Source of the DNA: Celerinatantimonas yamalensis
GTDB lineage: Bacteria; Pseudomonadota; Gammaproteobacteria; Enterobacterales; Celerinatantimonadaceae
DNA: 64,000 nucleotides
Reading direction: 5' to 3'
Assembly: GCF_046054155.1 (NCBI RefSeq)
Contig: NZ_JBEQCT010000001.1
Coordinates: 806,001 to 870,000 of the forward strand
Each line of letters starts with the position of its first letter. Position 1 is the stretch's first letter. A program made the translations under genes and the position numbers. The notes under the pieces are model-generated. The model was not told where the DNA came from. It was given only the letters and a program-made list of their open reading frames with translations, and made no database searches. Positions 53,092 to 62,133 of this stretch are shown here, in pieces.

Positions 53092-54942
53092 TCACCGCGG
53101 CCAGCAGCATATGGTATTACGTCCGGCTGCTTTGGCTTCATAAAGCATATCGTCAGCGCGCTGAAATAACTCATCAGCGCTGCTGCCTTGTTCCCAATCC
53201 ACAACCCCCATGCTACAGCTACATCGTATATTTTCCGTAAAAGCATGTTGAACAAACGATTGTTGGATCTGCTGGGCTAATTTATGGGCCTCAGCCAGCC
53301 GCGTTTCTGGCAATAAAATAACAAATTCTTCACCGCCCCAACGCGCCAAAATATCGCTCGATCGCAGCCTTAATTGAAGCAAATTGGCCACTTCAACTAA
53401 GATCTTATCACCGATCACATGGCCATATTTATCATTCACTTGCTTAAAATAATCCAAGTCCACTAAAATCAAGGTCAGTGGATGTTGATAGCGCTCACTG
53501 CGGTTTAAATCTCGCTTTAACTGTTCGTTAAAATAGTTGCGATTATACAATTTCGTTAAAACATCAGTATTGGCCTGATGAGCTAAACGAGTGGTTTGTA
53601 TATGCTGTTCGAGAATATCTACACCAGAGAAGACAAATAAATGATCTTGATGCATAGAGCGTATCACCGTAATACTCAATTTGAGATAGGTAGTCTTATC
53701 GCCAAACGTAACTTTTACCTGACCCAACCAACCATTTTGCGCTCGGGCACTATCCAAAAGGGGTTTTACTCGAGGTCGCAATTCAACAAATCTGTCAAGA
53801 GATCGTCCCAGCACCTGATATTCTCGGCGGTCAATTTTATCCAAACAAAACTGGTTAATTTGTTGCACTACCCCGTTAGCATCAACCACTATCATCACAA
53901 TATTGCTATCAAATGCCGCTTTCTGAAGCTTCTGGGACACGATAAGCTGCATGTTCCGTTTACGGCCATCGACATATTGTCGAATCAATAGTCCTCCCAT
54001 CCCCACCAAAAAAATCAGCATCAACCCCATGCCAATGATCCAGTCATTCATCTGCTTGAGAATCGATGCTAACGAGATATACACAACGGCAGGGTCACTA
54101 TGTTGGTCGAATTGAAACCAAGCCACTAACAGCTGGCCACTCATTAATTGAATCGACTGATTTTTAAGAGATGTCAACGCTTTCAAGCGTTCCACGTACG
54201 CCGATGTTGTGGATAAATCAGGCCAGCCCAATTTTAATGCCAATAACGTTTGATCACTATTTTCACCACGGCGTATCCCAAATGGGGTTAACACAATCGA
54301 TTGATTCAAAACAGAGGAGTGACTAGGGAACTCATAAGACTGATTAACCTGTTCGATAGTAAATGTATTAAATAGCCAGCCAAGTAGTTGGCCTCCCGCA
54401 TTGAGCACTGGGGTACTTAAAAAAGTATAGTTCGGCAACGCCGAAGACGCCAAGGACTCTGCCGTTGATAGCTGCGGATGCTTTTTAAGATATGCCAAAA
54501 CAGCGACAGGTAATTGATGTGTCATCGTATAGCCACTAGATTGTTGCTGATACCCCACCACCTGGCCATCGCGGCGCAAAAAGTAAATATCACCAGCCAG
54601 TTGATAGTTACGCCTCGATGCATCCCATAACCGTTTAAGTTCTGAATCTAATTGTTTATGGTTGTTATGTTCAAGCATGAAACTAATCGTTTGTGCCATC
54701 CAAAACAGATTCTGTGTTAACAGACCACGAGTATGATATAGCTCATCGGGATACAGCGAAAAAGTGAGATAAAAATCGTGAGTCATACTCTCTCTTATCC
54801 CATCATATTTCTCATATAGCGAGTAACCGATAATAAAGATGACTAGTATTGACCACCCCATGAACAGCAAGCCAAAAGAGGTCGATAGTTTGTCTCGAAA
54901 ATGATCACTCAACTGACAAATATTCCGCCAGATTACGCCCAC
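53092..54942 (-). CDS. Membrane-bound PAS-GGDEF diguanylate cyclase
   Basis: A 616-residue c-di-GMP synthase. Two transmembrane helices (about 20-42 and 300-322) bracket a periplasmic sensor domain of about 260 residues with no recognised fold. A PAS domain (about 345-445) and a GGDEF domain (about 455-616) follow. The active site reads WGGEEFVIL, and an RSSD inhibitory site lies five residues upstream, so product inhibition is likely. TDVLTKLYNRNYFNEQL opens the cyclase domain. No EAL domain. Signal and target are unknown. Confidence 0.93.
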   Translation of the reverse strand: MGVIWRNICQLSDHFRDKLSTSFGLLFMGWSILVIFIIGYSLYEKYDGIRESMTHDFYLTFSLYPDELYHTRGLLTQNLFWMAQTISFMLEHNNHKQLDSELKRLWDASRRNYQLAGDIYFLRRDGQVVGYQQQSSGYTMTHQLPVAVLAYLKKHPQLSTAESLASSALPNYTFLSTPVLNAGGQLLGWLFNTFTIEQVNQSYEFPSHSSVLNQSIVLTPFGIRRGENSDQTLLALKLGWPDLSTTSAYVERLKALTSLKNQSIQLMSGQLLVAWFQFDQHSDPAVVYISLASILKQMNDWIIGMGLMLIFLVGMGGLLIRQYVDGRKRNMQLIVSQKLQKAAFDSNIVMIVVDANGVVQQINQFCLDKIDRREYQVLGRSLDRFVELRPRVKPLLDSARAQNGWLGQVKVTFGDKTTYLKLSITVIRSMHQDHLFVFSGVDILEQHIQTTRLAHQANTDVLTKLYNRNYFNEQLKRDLNRSERYQHPLTLILVDLDYFKQVNDKYGHVIGDKILVEVANLLQLRLRSSDILARWGGEEFVILLPETRLAEAHKLAQQIQQSFVQHAFTENIRCSCSMGVVDWEQGSSADELFQRADDMLYEAKAAGRNTICCWPR

Positions 54943-54994
54943 CTATATGCTCCTTTAAAATTGTGATGCTATATATATTATAGATTAGCTTACT

Positions 54995-56419
54995 TTAAAG
55001 GCGTTCAACCTCATTGATTAGTTGGTCCGGCAGCTGTTTGGTTGTAGGTATTTGTAGATCGCGCAACTGCTGCGCTTGTCCGACTAAATTACCGCGACCT
55101 TGTGATAATTTTTGTATTGCGCTGTGATAACTCCCTTGCGCTTTGTCCAAATTTCCCCCCACAAGCAGCAAATCATCGACAAACCCACAAAATTTATCAT
55201 ATAAGCGCCCCGCTCGCTCGGCGATTTCAGCCACATTACGCTGCTGATATTCACTACGCCACAAATTTTCTACAGTGCGCAGAGCCACTAATAAACTCGA
55301 TGGGCTCACCAATAAGATGTTCAAGCGACTCGCTAATGGAATCAACTCAGCGTCATGTTGAATAGCGAGTTGAAAAGCCGCTTCAATAGGCACAAATAAC
55401 AAGACAAAATCTAGTCCATGTACGCCATAAAGCGTTTGATAATTTTTCTTACCCAATCCGTTAATGTGGCCTTTAAGGGAACGTACGTGCGCCTGCAATT
55501 CCTGCTCTCGAACCTTGTCGTCTTCTGCACGGCAGAAGCGTTCATACGCCACCAGCGTCACTTTAGAGTCAATAATAACACAGCGTTGCTTGGGTAAATC
55601 TACGACGACGTCTGGTTTGATCAATTGACCTTGTTGATTTTTACCCGACACTTGCATGCGATATTCATGGTCCTGACGAAGGCCCGACTCTTCCAACAAT
55701 CGTGACAGAACCACTTCGCCCCAATTACCTTGTTGTTTATTATCACCTTTGAGCGCGCGAGTCAGATTCAAGGCCTCGGTGCTCATCTGCTGGTTTAATT
55801 CACTCAAACGTTCTACTTGTGCTTTCAACGAGTGACGTTCCCGCGATTCCGTATCATAACTTTGCTGTACTTGCTGACGGAAATTCTCTAATTGTTGGCG
55901 CAGTGGCCCTAACAGTCCCGTTAAACTCAGTTGATTTTGTTCTTGCAGAACACTGCTTTTTTTATCAAAAATTTGATTGGCTAAGTTTTCAAAGGCTTCT
56001 TTAAATCGCTGCTCGGTTTGTTCTAACAGCTGTAGCTGCTGTTGCTGCGAACATTGCTGTTGCTCTGCACGCGCTAACTTACTTTGCAGCTGAGCTTGCA
56101 ACTGATAACTTTGCTCTAACTGACTACGCTGTTTATCCAATTGCAATTGTAGCTGCTCAGCATATTCGGCCTTCGCTTGCCATTGCCCTTGTTGATTACT
56201 TTGCTGCTGGTATTGCTGTTGCCAATGGTAACTTTGGTCTCTAAACGTGTCGAGTTCGCTCTGTAGAAGCTCATTTTCTCGCACTAAAGCACCACACTGT
56301 TGCGTAAGCTTATTTTGCCAATATTGCATGCGCCAATTGACCAGCCAACCACATAGCGCAATAAATCCAATAACATAGGCCCATAACCCTGGAATGGGTT
56401 GAGTAAATAACTCACTCAC
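54995..56419 (-). CDS. rmuC: DNA recombination protein RmuC
   Basis: A 474-residue protein with one N-terminal membrane helix (about 10-28), a long glutamine-rich coiled coil (about 35-190) and the C-terminal RmuC nuclease-like domain, including KGDNKQQGNWGEVVLSRLLEESGL and KPDVVVDLPKQRCVIIDSKVTL. RmuC restrains inversion between short repeats in E. coli. I prefer the GTG at 56419, because GGAGAG lies six bases before it and it gives MSELFTQPIPG; the upstream ATG adds 14 residues. Divergent from the HlyU-family gene. Confidence 0.9.
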   Translation of the reverse strand: MSELFTQPIPGLWAYVIGFIALCGWLVNWRMQYWQNKLTQQCGALVRENELLQSELDTFRDQSYHWQQQYQQQSNQQGQWQAKAEYAEQLQLQLDKQRSQLEQSYQLQAQLQSKLARAEQQQCSQQQQLQLLEQTEQRFKEAFENLANQIFDKKSSVLQEQNQLSLTGLLGPLRQQLENFRQQVQQSYDTESRERHSLKAQVERLSELNQQMSTEALNLTRALKGDNKQQGNWGEVVLSRLLEESGLRQDHEYRMQVSGKNQQGQLIKPDVVVDLPKQRCVIIDSKVTLVAYERFCRAEDDKVREQELQAHVRSLKGHINGLGKKNYQTLYGVHGLDFVLLFVPIEAAFQLAIQHDAELIPLASRLNILLVSPSSLLVALRTVENLWRSEYQQRNVAEIAERAGRLYDKFCGFVDDLLLVGGNLDKAQGSYHSAIQKLSQGRGNLVGQAQQLRDLQIPTTKQLPDQLINEVERL

Positions 56420-56494
56420 AACCGTCTCTCCGTTGTAACTCTCGTGTTTGATGCGTATCATCTAGCCTGTATCTATTTGAATCAAGGAATTATT

Positions 56495-56785
56495 ATGGGA
56501 CTTTTTAATTCAATCAAAGGCCTGTTTAATTATTCACAAGTGAATCAATCCACTGAACATGAGTCGACAGATTATCAAAGTTTTTCGATAATCCCTGCGC
56601 CAGTTGCTGAACAAGGCCAATATCGTGTTGCCGGTTACATTCGCAAAAGCATCGATGATGAACAAAGGGAACATCGTTTTATCCGCAGCGATGTTTGTCC
56701 CAGCGAACAACAAGCAGTCGAACTAACCATTAGCAAATGCCAAACACTGATCGACCAAATGGGCGACAAACTGTTTGAACAATAA
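56495..56785 (+). CDS. HlyU-family (PF10115-type) small protein
   Basis: A 96-residue cytosolic protein. The block FSIIPAPVAEQGQYRVAGYIRK, then EHRFIRSDVCPSEQQAVELTISKCQTLIDQMGD, matches the small proteins annotated as HlyU-type transcriptional activators. That name is misleading: the well-studied Vibrio HlyU is an ArsR-type winged helix, which this is not. No DNA-binding motif is seen. AAGGAAT before ATG 56495 sets the start. Function unknown. Confidence 0.82.
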   Translation: MGLFNSIKGLFNYSQVNQSTEHESTDYQSFSIIPAPVAEQGQYRVAGYIRKSIDDEQREHRFIRSDVCPSEQQAVELTISKCQTLIDQMGDKLFEQ

Positions 56786-56847
56786 TTTTGGGTTTTATTC
56801 AAATTCGATGAAAAATAGTTATCGAATTTTAAAATGGAGTTTATAGC

Positions 56848-57294
56848 ATGCGTTGGCTATTCATGTTTTTTCCTCTTATGCTACTGACGGCTTGTAGCCA
56901 AGGGCCGATTGCCGCACAAGATACAGGTGTAAAAACAGGTAAAATTGTCCATGGCAAACAACAAGAGCTCACTGCTTTTGAAGATATTCCCGCAGACTCA
57001 GGAACCAAGCTTGACCCAGAGTCATCAATTATTATTAGTGAAGGTGATAATTGGTTAGGACGGCTCACTTTAAACAACGATATGAGTCCCTTTCACACAT
57101 TTGAGTATTATCGCAAACATATGCCACAGCTAGGTTGGAATTTAGTTGCATCGGTCAAAAGTGAACGATCTGTGCTGACCTATATCAAAGGTAATCGGGT
57201 GGCTATTGTACAGATCTCTGGCAGTCAATTTGGCAATAGTAAAACAACAATTACAGTATCACCTAGTACTGGCGTGAGCCTCAAACAACCTTAA
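56848..57294 (+). CDS. Putative outer-membrane lipoprotein
   Basis: A 148-residue protein with a signal peptide and lipobox LLTAC (cleavage before Cys16). The following Ser-Gln, not Asp, at +2 suggests outer-membrane sorting. The mature part has a beta-rich domain with FHTFEYYRKHMPQLGWNLVASVKSERSVLTYIKGNRVAIVQI. I do not recognise a named family. GGAG eight bases before the ATG supports the start. It follows the HlyU-family gene on the same strand by 62 bases. Confidence 0.8.
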   Translation: MRWLFMFFPLMLLTACSQGPIAAQDTGVKTGKIVHGKQQELTAFEDIPADSGTKLDPESSIIISEGDNWLGRLTLNNDMSPFHTFEYYRKHMPQLGWNLVASVKSERSVLTYIKGNRVAIVQISGSQFGNSKTTITVSPSTGVSLKQP

Positions 57295-57299
57295 GTGAC

Positions 57300-57323
57300 T
57301 TGAGATGGGCCCGCCCATCTCAA
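57300..57323. terminator. Hairpin between convergent lipoprotein and response-regulator genes
   Basis: An 11-bp perfect stem (TTGAGATGGGC/GCCCATCTCAA) with a 2-base loop. No T-run follows on either strand, so terminator activity is likely but not certain. Confidence 0.6.
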
Positions 57324-57343
57324 ACAAATAATCGCGAAAACGA

Positions 57344-58138
57344 TCAATTAAGCATTGCCAATATCATTTGTTTCACGCCTGTGATATCAAATGGTTTATC
57401 GACTAATGCCGATACCCCACTTTGACGAATACCGTTCAGCTTAGAAACATCATTTTCAGAAGTAACCATCATGACTGGGATATGTCGAAACATTTCAGAT
57501 TGACGCAAGGCCTCAACAAATGCAGCCCCATCCATGACTGGCATATTGTAGTCAGAAATAATTAAATCTGCGCTGCGCTGATTCAGTTCCAACAAACCAT
57601 GTTGGCCATTATCGGCGGTGCGAATATCGCTAATCCCCAGGTTTTGTAAAACACGACTAATATGGCGTCGCGCTGTCGAACTATCATCAACGACTAACAC
57701 CGATAGGGTTTGCAATTGCTCGTGCACATCTTCATGTTCTTCAGGCTCAATAAAACTCAATGTTGAGCGCAGCGCATTTTTGAGGTCCAAAAATTGAAAG
57801 GGTTTAGGTAAAATAGCAACAACACCCGCTTGACGAATTATATCTAAGGAGTGAAATTTATCCTCACTGGAAATCAACATATAGGCAGTCGCTTCTAACA
57901 AAGAATTTTCGCGTAATTGTTCAATCAAATCAGTCGCTGTGCCATCATTGAAGTACATGGCACTAATAACCAAATCTGGAAACTTCTCCACGGCAATGTC
58001 ATATGCACTTTCACAGTTGTGCGCAAATAAAAATCGATCAACACCGGCTTCATGCAACTGGCGGTGAATAATATTACGTTGAGTTTGCGAAGGCTCAACT
58101 AACAAAATTGTTAATTCGGACAGTGAAAGACGCTCCAT
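57344..58138 (-). CDS. Tandem-receiver response regulator (first receiver degenerate)
   Basis: A 264-residue protein made of two CheY-like receivers and no output domain. The second (about 140-264) is intact: acidic pair in VLVVDDSSTARRH, phosphoacceptor in ISDYNMPVMDG and lysine in VDKPFD. In the first (about 5-125) the acidic pair is EP (LLVEPSQTQRN) and the acceptor position reads ISAMYFND, so it probably cannot be phosphorylated, although PKPF is kept. No kinase is adjacent. A GTG three codons upstream is an alternative start. Confidence 0.88.
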   Translation of the reverse strand: MERLSLSELTILLVEPSQTQRNIIHRQLHEAGVDRFLFAHNCESAYDIAVEKFPDLVISAMYFNDGTATDLIEQLRENSLLEATAYMLISSEDKFHSLDIIRQAGVVAILPKPFQFLDLKNALRSTLSFIEPEEHEDVHEQLQTLSVLVVDDSSTARRHISRVLQNLGISDIRTADNGQHGLLELNQRSADLIISDYNMPVMDGAAFVEALRQSEMFRHIPVMMVTSENDVSKLNGIRQSGVSALVDKPFDITGVKQMILAMLN

Positions 58139-58322
58139 GATAGCCACTTTTTAATCAGTTATTCGCACAACTATAGTCGAAATGCCCAATAAGAGGCAAT
58201 CAATTGGAGGAATTTTCAATATAGATCAAATCAGATGAGCACTCAGATGTTTTTGCATTGATGGCTTGAAATTGCTAATAATACCCCAATCTATGCAAGT
58301 AAAGTCACTATAGGAATTACGT

Positions 58323-59183
58323 ATGTCCAATGCCGAATATATCGTCGATATTAGTATGGAAAATGCCAAAGCAATCCTTATCGACCGATCATTTGAACAC
58401 CCGGTTGTTGTTGATTTTTGGGCCGATTGGTGTGAGCCGTGTAAAGACCTTATGCCAATTCTAGAAAAATTGGCCAACGAATATCAAGGTGCCTTTACTT
58501 TAGCCCGCGTTAATGCCGAGAAAGATACGTTACAACCGCTTGCTGGTCAATTTGGCGTTCGCAGTTTACCAACCGTCATGATAATGAAAGATGGTCAACC
58601 TGTTGATGGTTTTGCCGGTGCACAACCTGAAGGGACTATTCGCGAGATATTAGATAAATATCTTCCTAAAGCAGAAGATTTGAAACTGGCACAAGCCAAA
58701 GAACTTCTGGCCGTCGATGCGCCAGCCGCCCTGCCTATTGCCAAAGAAGCATGGCTGCTTGATCCAACTCGTAGTGATATTCACTTTACTTATATTCGCG
58801 CATTATTGGCGGTCAATAAACGTGATGAAGCCAAGCAATTGTTAGATCAAACAAAGCTAGAAGATCAGCAAGCTGAATATAATGAATTAGTCAGCCAGTT
58901 TGAGCTATTAGAACAAGCTGCCGACACACCAGAAATTCGCGCCTTAGAAGAACTTTTAAAAGACTCACCGGATGATGCGCAGGTCAAGGTCAAGCTAGCG
59001 ATCCAATATGATTTAGCGAGTCGCCATGAAGAAGCACTGGAATTATTAATGAGTCTCTTGGATCACGATCTAGATAGTGCAGATGGCCAAGCGAAAAAAA
59101 CCTTTTTGGATATCGTCAATACCCTATCAGGCGATCCGGTCGCGTCCAAATATCGACGTCGCTACTTTAGCTTATTGTATTAA
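58323..59183 (+). CDS. cnoX: Chaperedoxin CnoX (YbbN)
   Basis: A 286-residue protein with a thioredoxin domain (about 1-110) and a C-terminal TPR region (115-286). The thioredoxin motif here is WADWCEPCK, a complete CxxC, whereas E. coli CnoX has SxxC, so it may be redox-active. CnoX holds oxidatively damaged clients and passes them to GroEL and DnaK. LPTVMIMKDGQPVDGFAGAQPE is typical of the domain. Confidence 0.92.
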   Translation: MSNAEYIVDISMENAKAILIDRSFEHPVVVDFWADWCEPCKDLMPILEKLANEYQGAFTLARVNAEKDTLQPLAGQFGVRSLPTVMIMKDGQPVDGFAGAQPEGTIREILDKYLPKAEDLKLAQAKELLAVDAPAALPIAKEAWLLDPTRSDIHFTYIRALLAVNKRDEAKQLLDQTKLEDQQAEYNELVSQFELLEQAADTPEIRALEELLKDSPDDAQVKVKLAIQYDLASRHEEALELLMSLLDHDLDSADGQAKKTFLDIVNTLSGDPVASKYRRRYFSLLY

Positions 59184-59204
59184 TACAGCGTGTATCGACT
59201 GAAG

Positions 59205-59234
59205 TCAAAAGCGCAGTTCATACTGCGCTTTTGA
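59205..59234. terminator. Bidirectional terminator cnoX / glnQ-type gene
   Basis: A 12-bp perfect stem (TCAAAAGCGCAG/CTGCGCTTTTGA) with a 6-base loop lies between the convergent genes, with T-runs within the arms on both strands. Confidence 0.85.
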
Positions 59235-59249
59235 TTACGATCAACCTCG

Positions 59250-60002
59250 TTATAAAATCTTCGCTAAAAACTGTTTGAGACGTGGATGTTCTGGACGATC
59301 AAATACGGCCTCTGGCGTATCATCAACCAATAATGCCCCTTCTTCCATAAATAGCACTCGGTCAGCGACTTCTTTGGCAAACCCCATTTCATGGGTCACA
59401 ATAGCCATTGTCATCCCCTCTTTGGCTAATCCTTTCATCACATCAAGGACTTCACCCACCATTTCGGGGTCTAAAGCAGAGGTCGGCTCATCAAACAACA
59501 TTAAATCAGGACGCATCGCCAAAGCCCGGGCAATAGCCACACGCTGCTGTTGTCCACCGGACAAATGAGTTGGATAGTTATCCATCCGATCCGCCAAACC
59601 CACCCGCTTCATCAGCTCTTTAGCATGCTGCTTAACTTCCTTCATTGGCCGTTTAGAAACCTTCAGTGGTGCAAGCATAACGTTTTCTAAAGCCGTCTTA
59701 TGCGGAAATAGATTAAAGCTCTGAAAGACCATCCCAACATTTTGGCGCAATTGGTTAATATCGGTGCCCTTGTCATACATATTAACGCCATCGACCACAA
59801 TAGTGCCTGAGCTTATCTCCTCAAGCTGATTCAGCGTGCGTAAAAAAGTTGATTTACCGGATCCTGAAGGGCCAATAATCACCACAACTTCACCGCGATG
59901 AATTGTCGCAGAAACCGATTTTAAAGCATGGCAACCATTCGGGTAGAACTTATCTATCCCTTCAGTTACCACCATCTTTTCACCATTAAATTGATTAGTC
60001 AC
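59250..60002 (-). CDS. Polar amino-acid ABC transporter ATPase
   Basis: A 250-residue ATPase of the GlnQ/HisP group. Walker A is GPSGSGKSTFLRTLNQLEE (about 40), the Q-loop MVFQSFNLFPH, the signature LSGGQQQRVAIARAL, Walker B LMLFDEPTSALDPE and the H-loop IVTHEM. It overlaps the permease gene by 8 bases. The specific amino acid cannot be told; glutamine, arginine or another polar residue are all possible. Confidence 0.93.
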   Translation of the reverse strand: MTNQFNGEKMVVTEGIDKFYPNGCHALKSVSATIHRGEVVVIIGPSGSGKSTFLRTLNQLEEISSGTIVVDGVNMYDKGTDINQLRQNVGMVFQSFNLFPHKTALENVMLAPLKVSKRPMKEVKQHAKELMKRVGLADRMDNYPTHLSGGQQQRVAIARALAMRPDLMLFDEPTSALDPEMVGEVLDVMKGLAKEGMTMAIVTHEMGFAKEVADRVLFMEEGALLVDDTPEAVFDRPEHPRLKQFLAKIL

Positions 60003-60939
60003 TGGCAGATAACCTCTTCTCTAATCGTTGAATAGCCCATGACAGCGAGCCTGTCACCAACAGATATAAAGCCGCAACTGTAAACCACACTTCAAATGGT
60101 GCAAAACTACCACTGACTACTTCACGCCCCGCTTTGGTTAAGTCAGTAATTGAGATAACCGACACCAACGACGAATCTTTGATCAAGTTGATGAACTGAC
60201 CGGCTAATGGCGGCAAAATACGCTTAAACGCCTGCGGTAGTACCACATAACGCATCGCCGTCGGATAGGTCATTCCCAATGATCGTGCGGCTTCCATCTG
60301 TCCGGTAGCTACAGACTGGATCCCCGCACGAATAATCTCGACGACATACGCCCCCGTGAAAACCGACAACGCCACCACCCCTGAAGTAAAGCGATCCAAA
60401 TTTAATACCGTCCCAATGAAGAAATAAACGATAAAAATTTGAACCAATAGTGGGGTACCACGGATGAGTTCCACATAGGTTAATGACAAATCGCGAGCGA
60501 CTTGATTTTTAGACACCCGCATGAGACCAAAAATGAGCCCAAGCAATACGGCAAAAATTAATGAAATAAATGATATTTTAACGGTCATCCAAAGACCGAC
60601 AGCAATAGGTCCAAATTGCCAGTTTTTGAGTTCTGCAACCGTGTCACCCTGAGACACCATGTCGCCATCACCAACAAGCAATTTGTCATATTTTTTGACA
60701 AGTTGCGGTTTACTCTGACCTTGAATTTGAATAGATAAATGCCCATTCTGCAAATGGGCTGTCCCATCCCCTTGAGCCCGAATATCTTTCATTTGGGTAT
60801 TTAAAATATAGGGCCATAAACGCTCCCAATGCCAATTATAATTGATGCTATTACCGGAGTAATAAATTCCCCCAATTAACATCGCCATGATCACAAGGTA
60901 GATCCCGTGTCCTGCCCAACGGCTGGATTTTGATTGCAT
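59995..60939 (-). CDS. Polar amino-acid ABC transporter permease with N-terminal inserted domain
   Basis: A 314-residue HisM/GlnP-type permease, about 90 residues longer than typical. The first helix (about 10-29) is followed by a hydrophilic stretch (about 30-105) that includes GDGDMVSQGDTVAEL, which reads like a biotinyl/lipoyl-type hairpin. The normal permease core follows, with ELIRGTPLLVQIFIVYF and the EAA loop EAARSLGMTYPTAMRYVVLPQAFKR. The inserted region probably faces the periplasm and could contact the binding protein. ATG 60939 is used; a TTG precedes it. Confidence 0.9.
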   Translation of the reverse strand: MQSKSSRWAGHGIYLVIMAMLIGGIYYSGNSINYNWHWERLWPYILNTQMKDIRAQGDGTAHLQNGHLSIQIQGQSKPQLVKKYDKLLVGDGDMVSQGDTVAELKNWQFGPIAVGLWMTVKISFISLIFAVLLGLIFGLMRVSKNQVARDLSLTYVELIRGTPLLVQIFIVYFFIGTVLNLDRFTSGVVALSVFTGAYVVEIIRAGIQSVATGQMEAARSLGMTYPTAMRYVVLPQAFKRILPPLAGQFINLIKDSSLVSVISITDLTKAGREVVSGSFAPFEVWFTVAALYLLVTGSLSWAIQRLEKRLSASD

Positions 60940-61002
60940 CAAACAACTCTCTCTTTCATCGAATTAAAACCAGCTGAGTCATCAACTCAACTGGTCATTA
61001 GA

Positions 61003-61806
61003 TTACTGGATCTGATTCAACCAGCTGTTGGATTTAAACCAACGGTCATAAATCCGTTTATAGGTTCCATCACCTTTAGTTTGGCGTAAAAAGTTATTGA
61101 GGAAGTTCAAAAAATCTGGGTCATTTTGACGAATGGCCCAAGCAAGGGGTTCGTAAGTAAATGGTTTATCAAGAAATACAACTTGTTTTTTATGTTGCGC
61201 GGCATAGATCGCATTAAAGGGTAGATCATAAACGAAGGCATCGGCCTTACCATTAGCCACCTGCAGCACCGCATCCGCTTCAGTATCAAACAACTGTAAT
61301 TTAGCGTTAGGGATATCTCGCTTCGCTGATTGTGCGCCGGTAGTGCCCAATTTAGAGGCAATAGTATATTTACTGCTATTTAAATCTTTATAGCTGGTAA
61401 TTTTACCTTTTAACTTAGGCGAAATAAGGATCGTTTGACCGATCACGATGTAAGGGTCTGCAAAATTCACTTTTAAATTGCGTTTTGGGGTGATCGTCAT
61501 CCCACCCATGATAATATCGCACTTCCCAGTTTGCAGAGCTGGAATAATACCATCCCATGCGGTATTCACAGGGACAAACTGAACCCCCATTGCACGAGCC
61601 ATGGTTTTCCCCATATCAATATCAAACCCAATAAATCGACCATCTTTAGTTTTCATTTCAAACGGCATATAGCCCGCTTCGAAACAAACGCGCAATTTAC
61701 CTGAATTTTGAATCGTCTCCAGCGCTGATTGCGCCATCGCTTGAGTGCTTAGTAGCGCAGAGCATGCTAAAACCACACCAGCAGTATAAGTTAGTAACTT
61801 TTTCAT
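61003..61806 (-). CDS. Periplasmic polar amino-acid-binding protein
   Basis: A 267-residue solute-binding protein of family 3 (PF00497). The signal peptide KKLLTYTAGVVLACSALLSTQAMAQ ends near residue 23-25. The ligand-binding core has LRVCFEAGYMPFEMKTKDGRFIGFDID, GKCDIIMGGMTITPKR and TYKRIYDRWF at the C-terminus. It is the first gene of the importer transcript, 63 bases before the permease. The ligand class is polar amino acid; no residue-specific call is possible. Confidence 0.92.
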   Translation of the reverse strand: MKKLLTYTAGVVLACSALLSTQAMAQSALETIQNSGKLRVCFEAGYMPFEMKTKDGRFIGFDIDMGKTMARAMGVQFVPVNTAWDGIIPALQTGKCDIIMGGMTITPKRNLKVNFADPYIVIGQTILISPKLKGKITSYKDLNSSKYTIASKLGTTGAQSAKRDIPNAKLQLFDTEADAVLQVANGKADAFVYDLPFNAIYAAQHKKQVVFLDKPFTYEPLAWAIRQNDPDFLNFLNNFLRQTKGDGTYKRIYDRWFKSNSWLNQIQ

Positions 61807-62133
61807 TATATCCATCTCTATTTTTATGTTTTTTTAGCCGTAAATATCCGATTTACGACATATGATGTTGTGTTTGTGTAGTTTTACAATATAACTTCAT
61901 ATTGCCCTACGCTACTCATAATGCGACATAGTGGTATAAAATATCAATAGGCTAGGTAAACTAACCCACAAAATATCTCAGATTATGTTGCCCCTTAGCA
62001 CAGACCAACTCTCTAGGGCAATGATTTTTGAGGCGAATCACAGCAATTATCGATGGATCACTTGGATAAGATTGCCCTCTGTTACAAACTTCCGTAATCT
62101 TATAGCATCCATACAGATGAGTCAGGATGTAGA
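61807..62133. other. Divergent intergenic region importer/aminopeptidase
   Basis: A 327-nt gap holding promoters for the importer (minus) and the aminopeptidase (plus). Apart from the inverted repeat at 61839-61857 nothing specific was recognised. Confidence 0.4.
61839..61857. repeat. Operator-like inverted repeat upstream of the amino-acid importer
   Basis: Two perfect 7-base arms, CGTAAAT and ATTTACG, 5 bases apart, lie 33 bases before the binding-protein start. Their size and position suit a dimeric repressor site or a leader hairpin; no regulator is identified. Confidence 0.5.
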
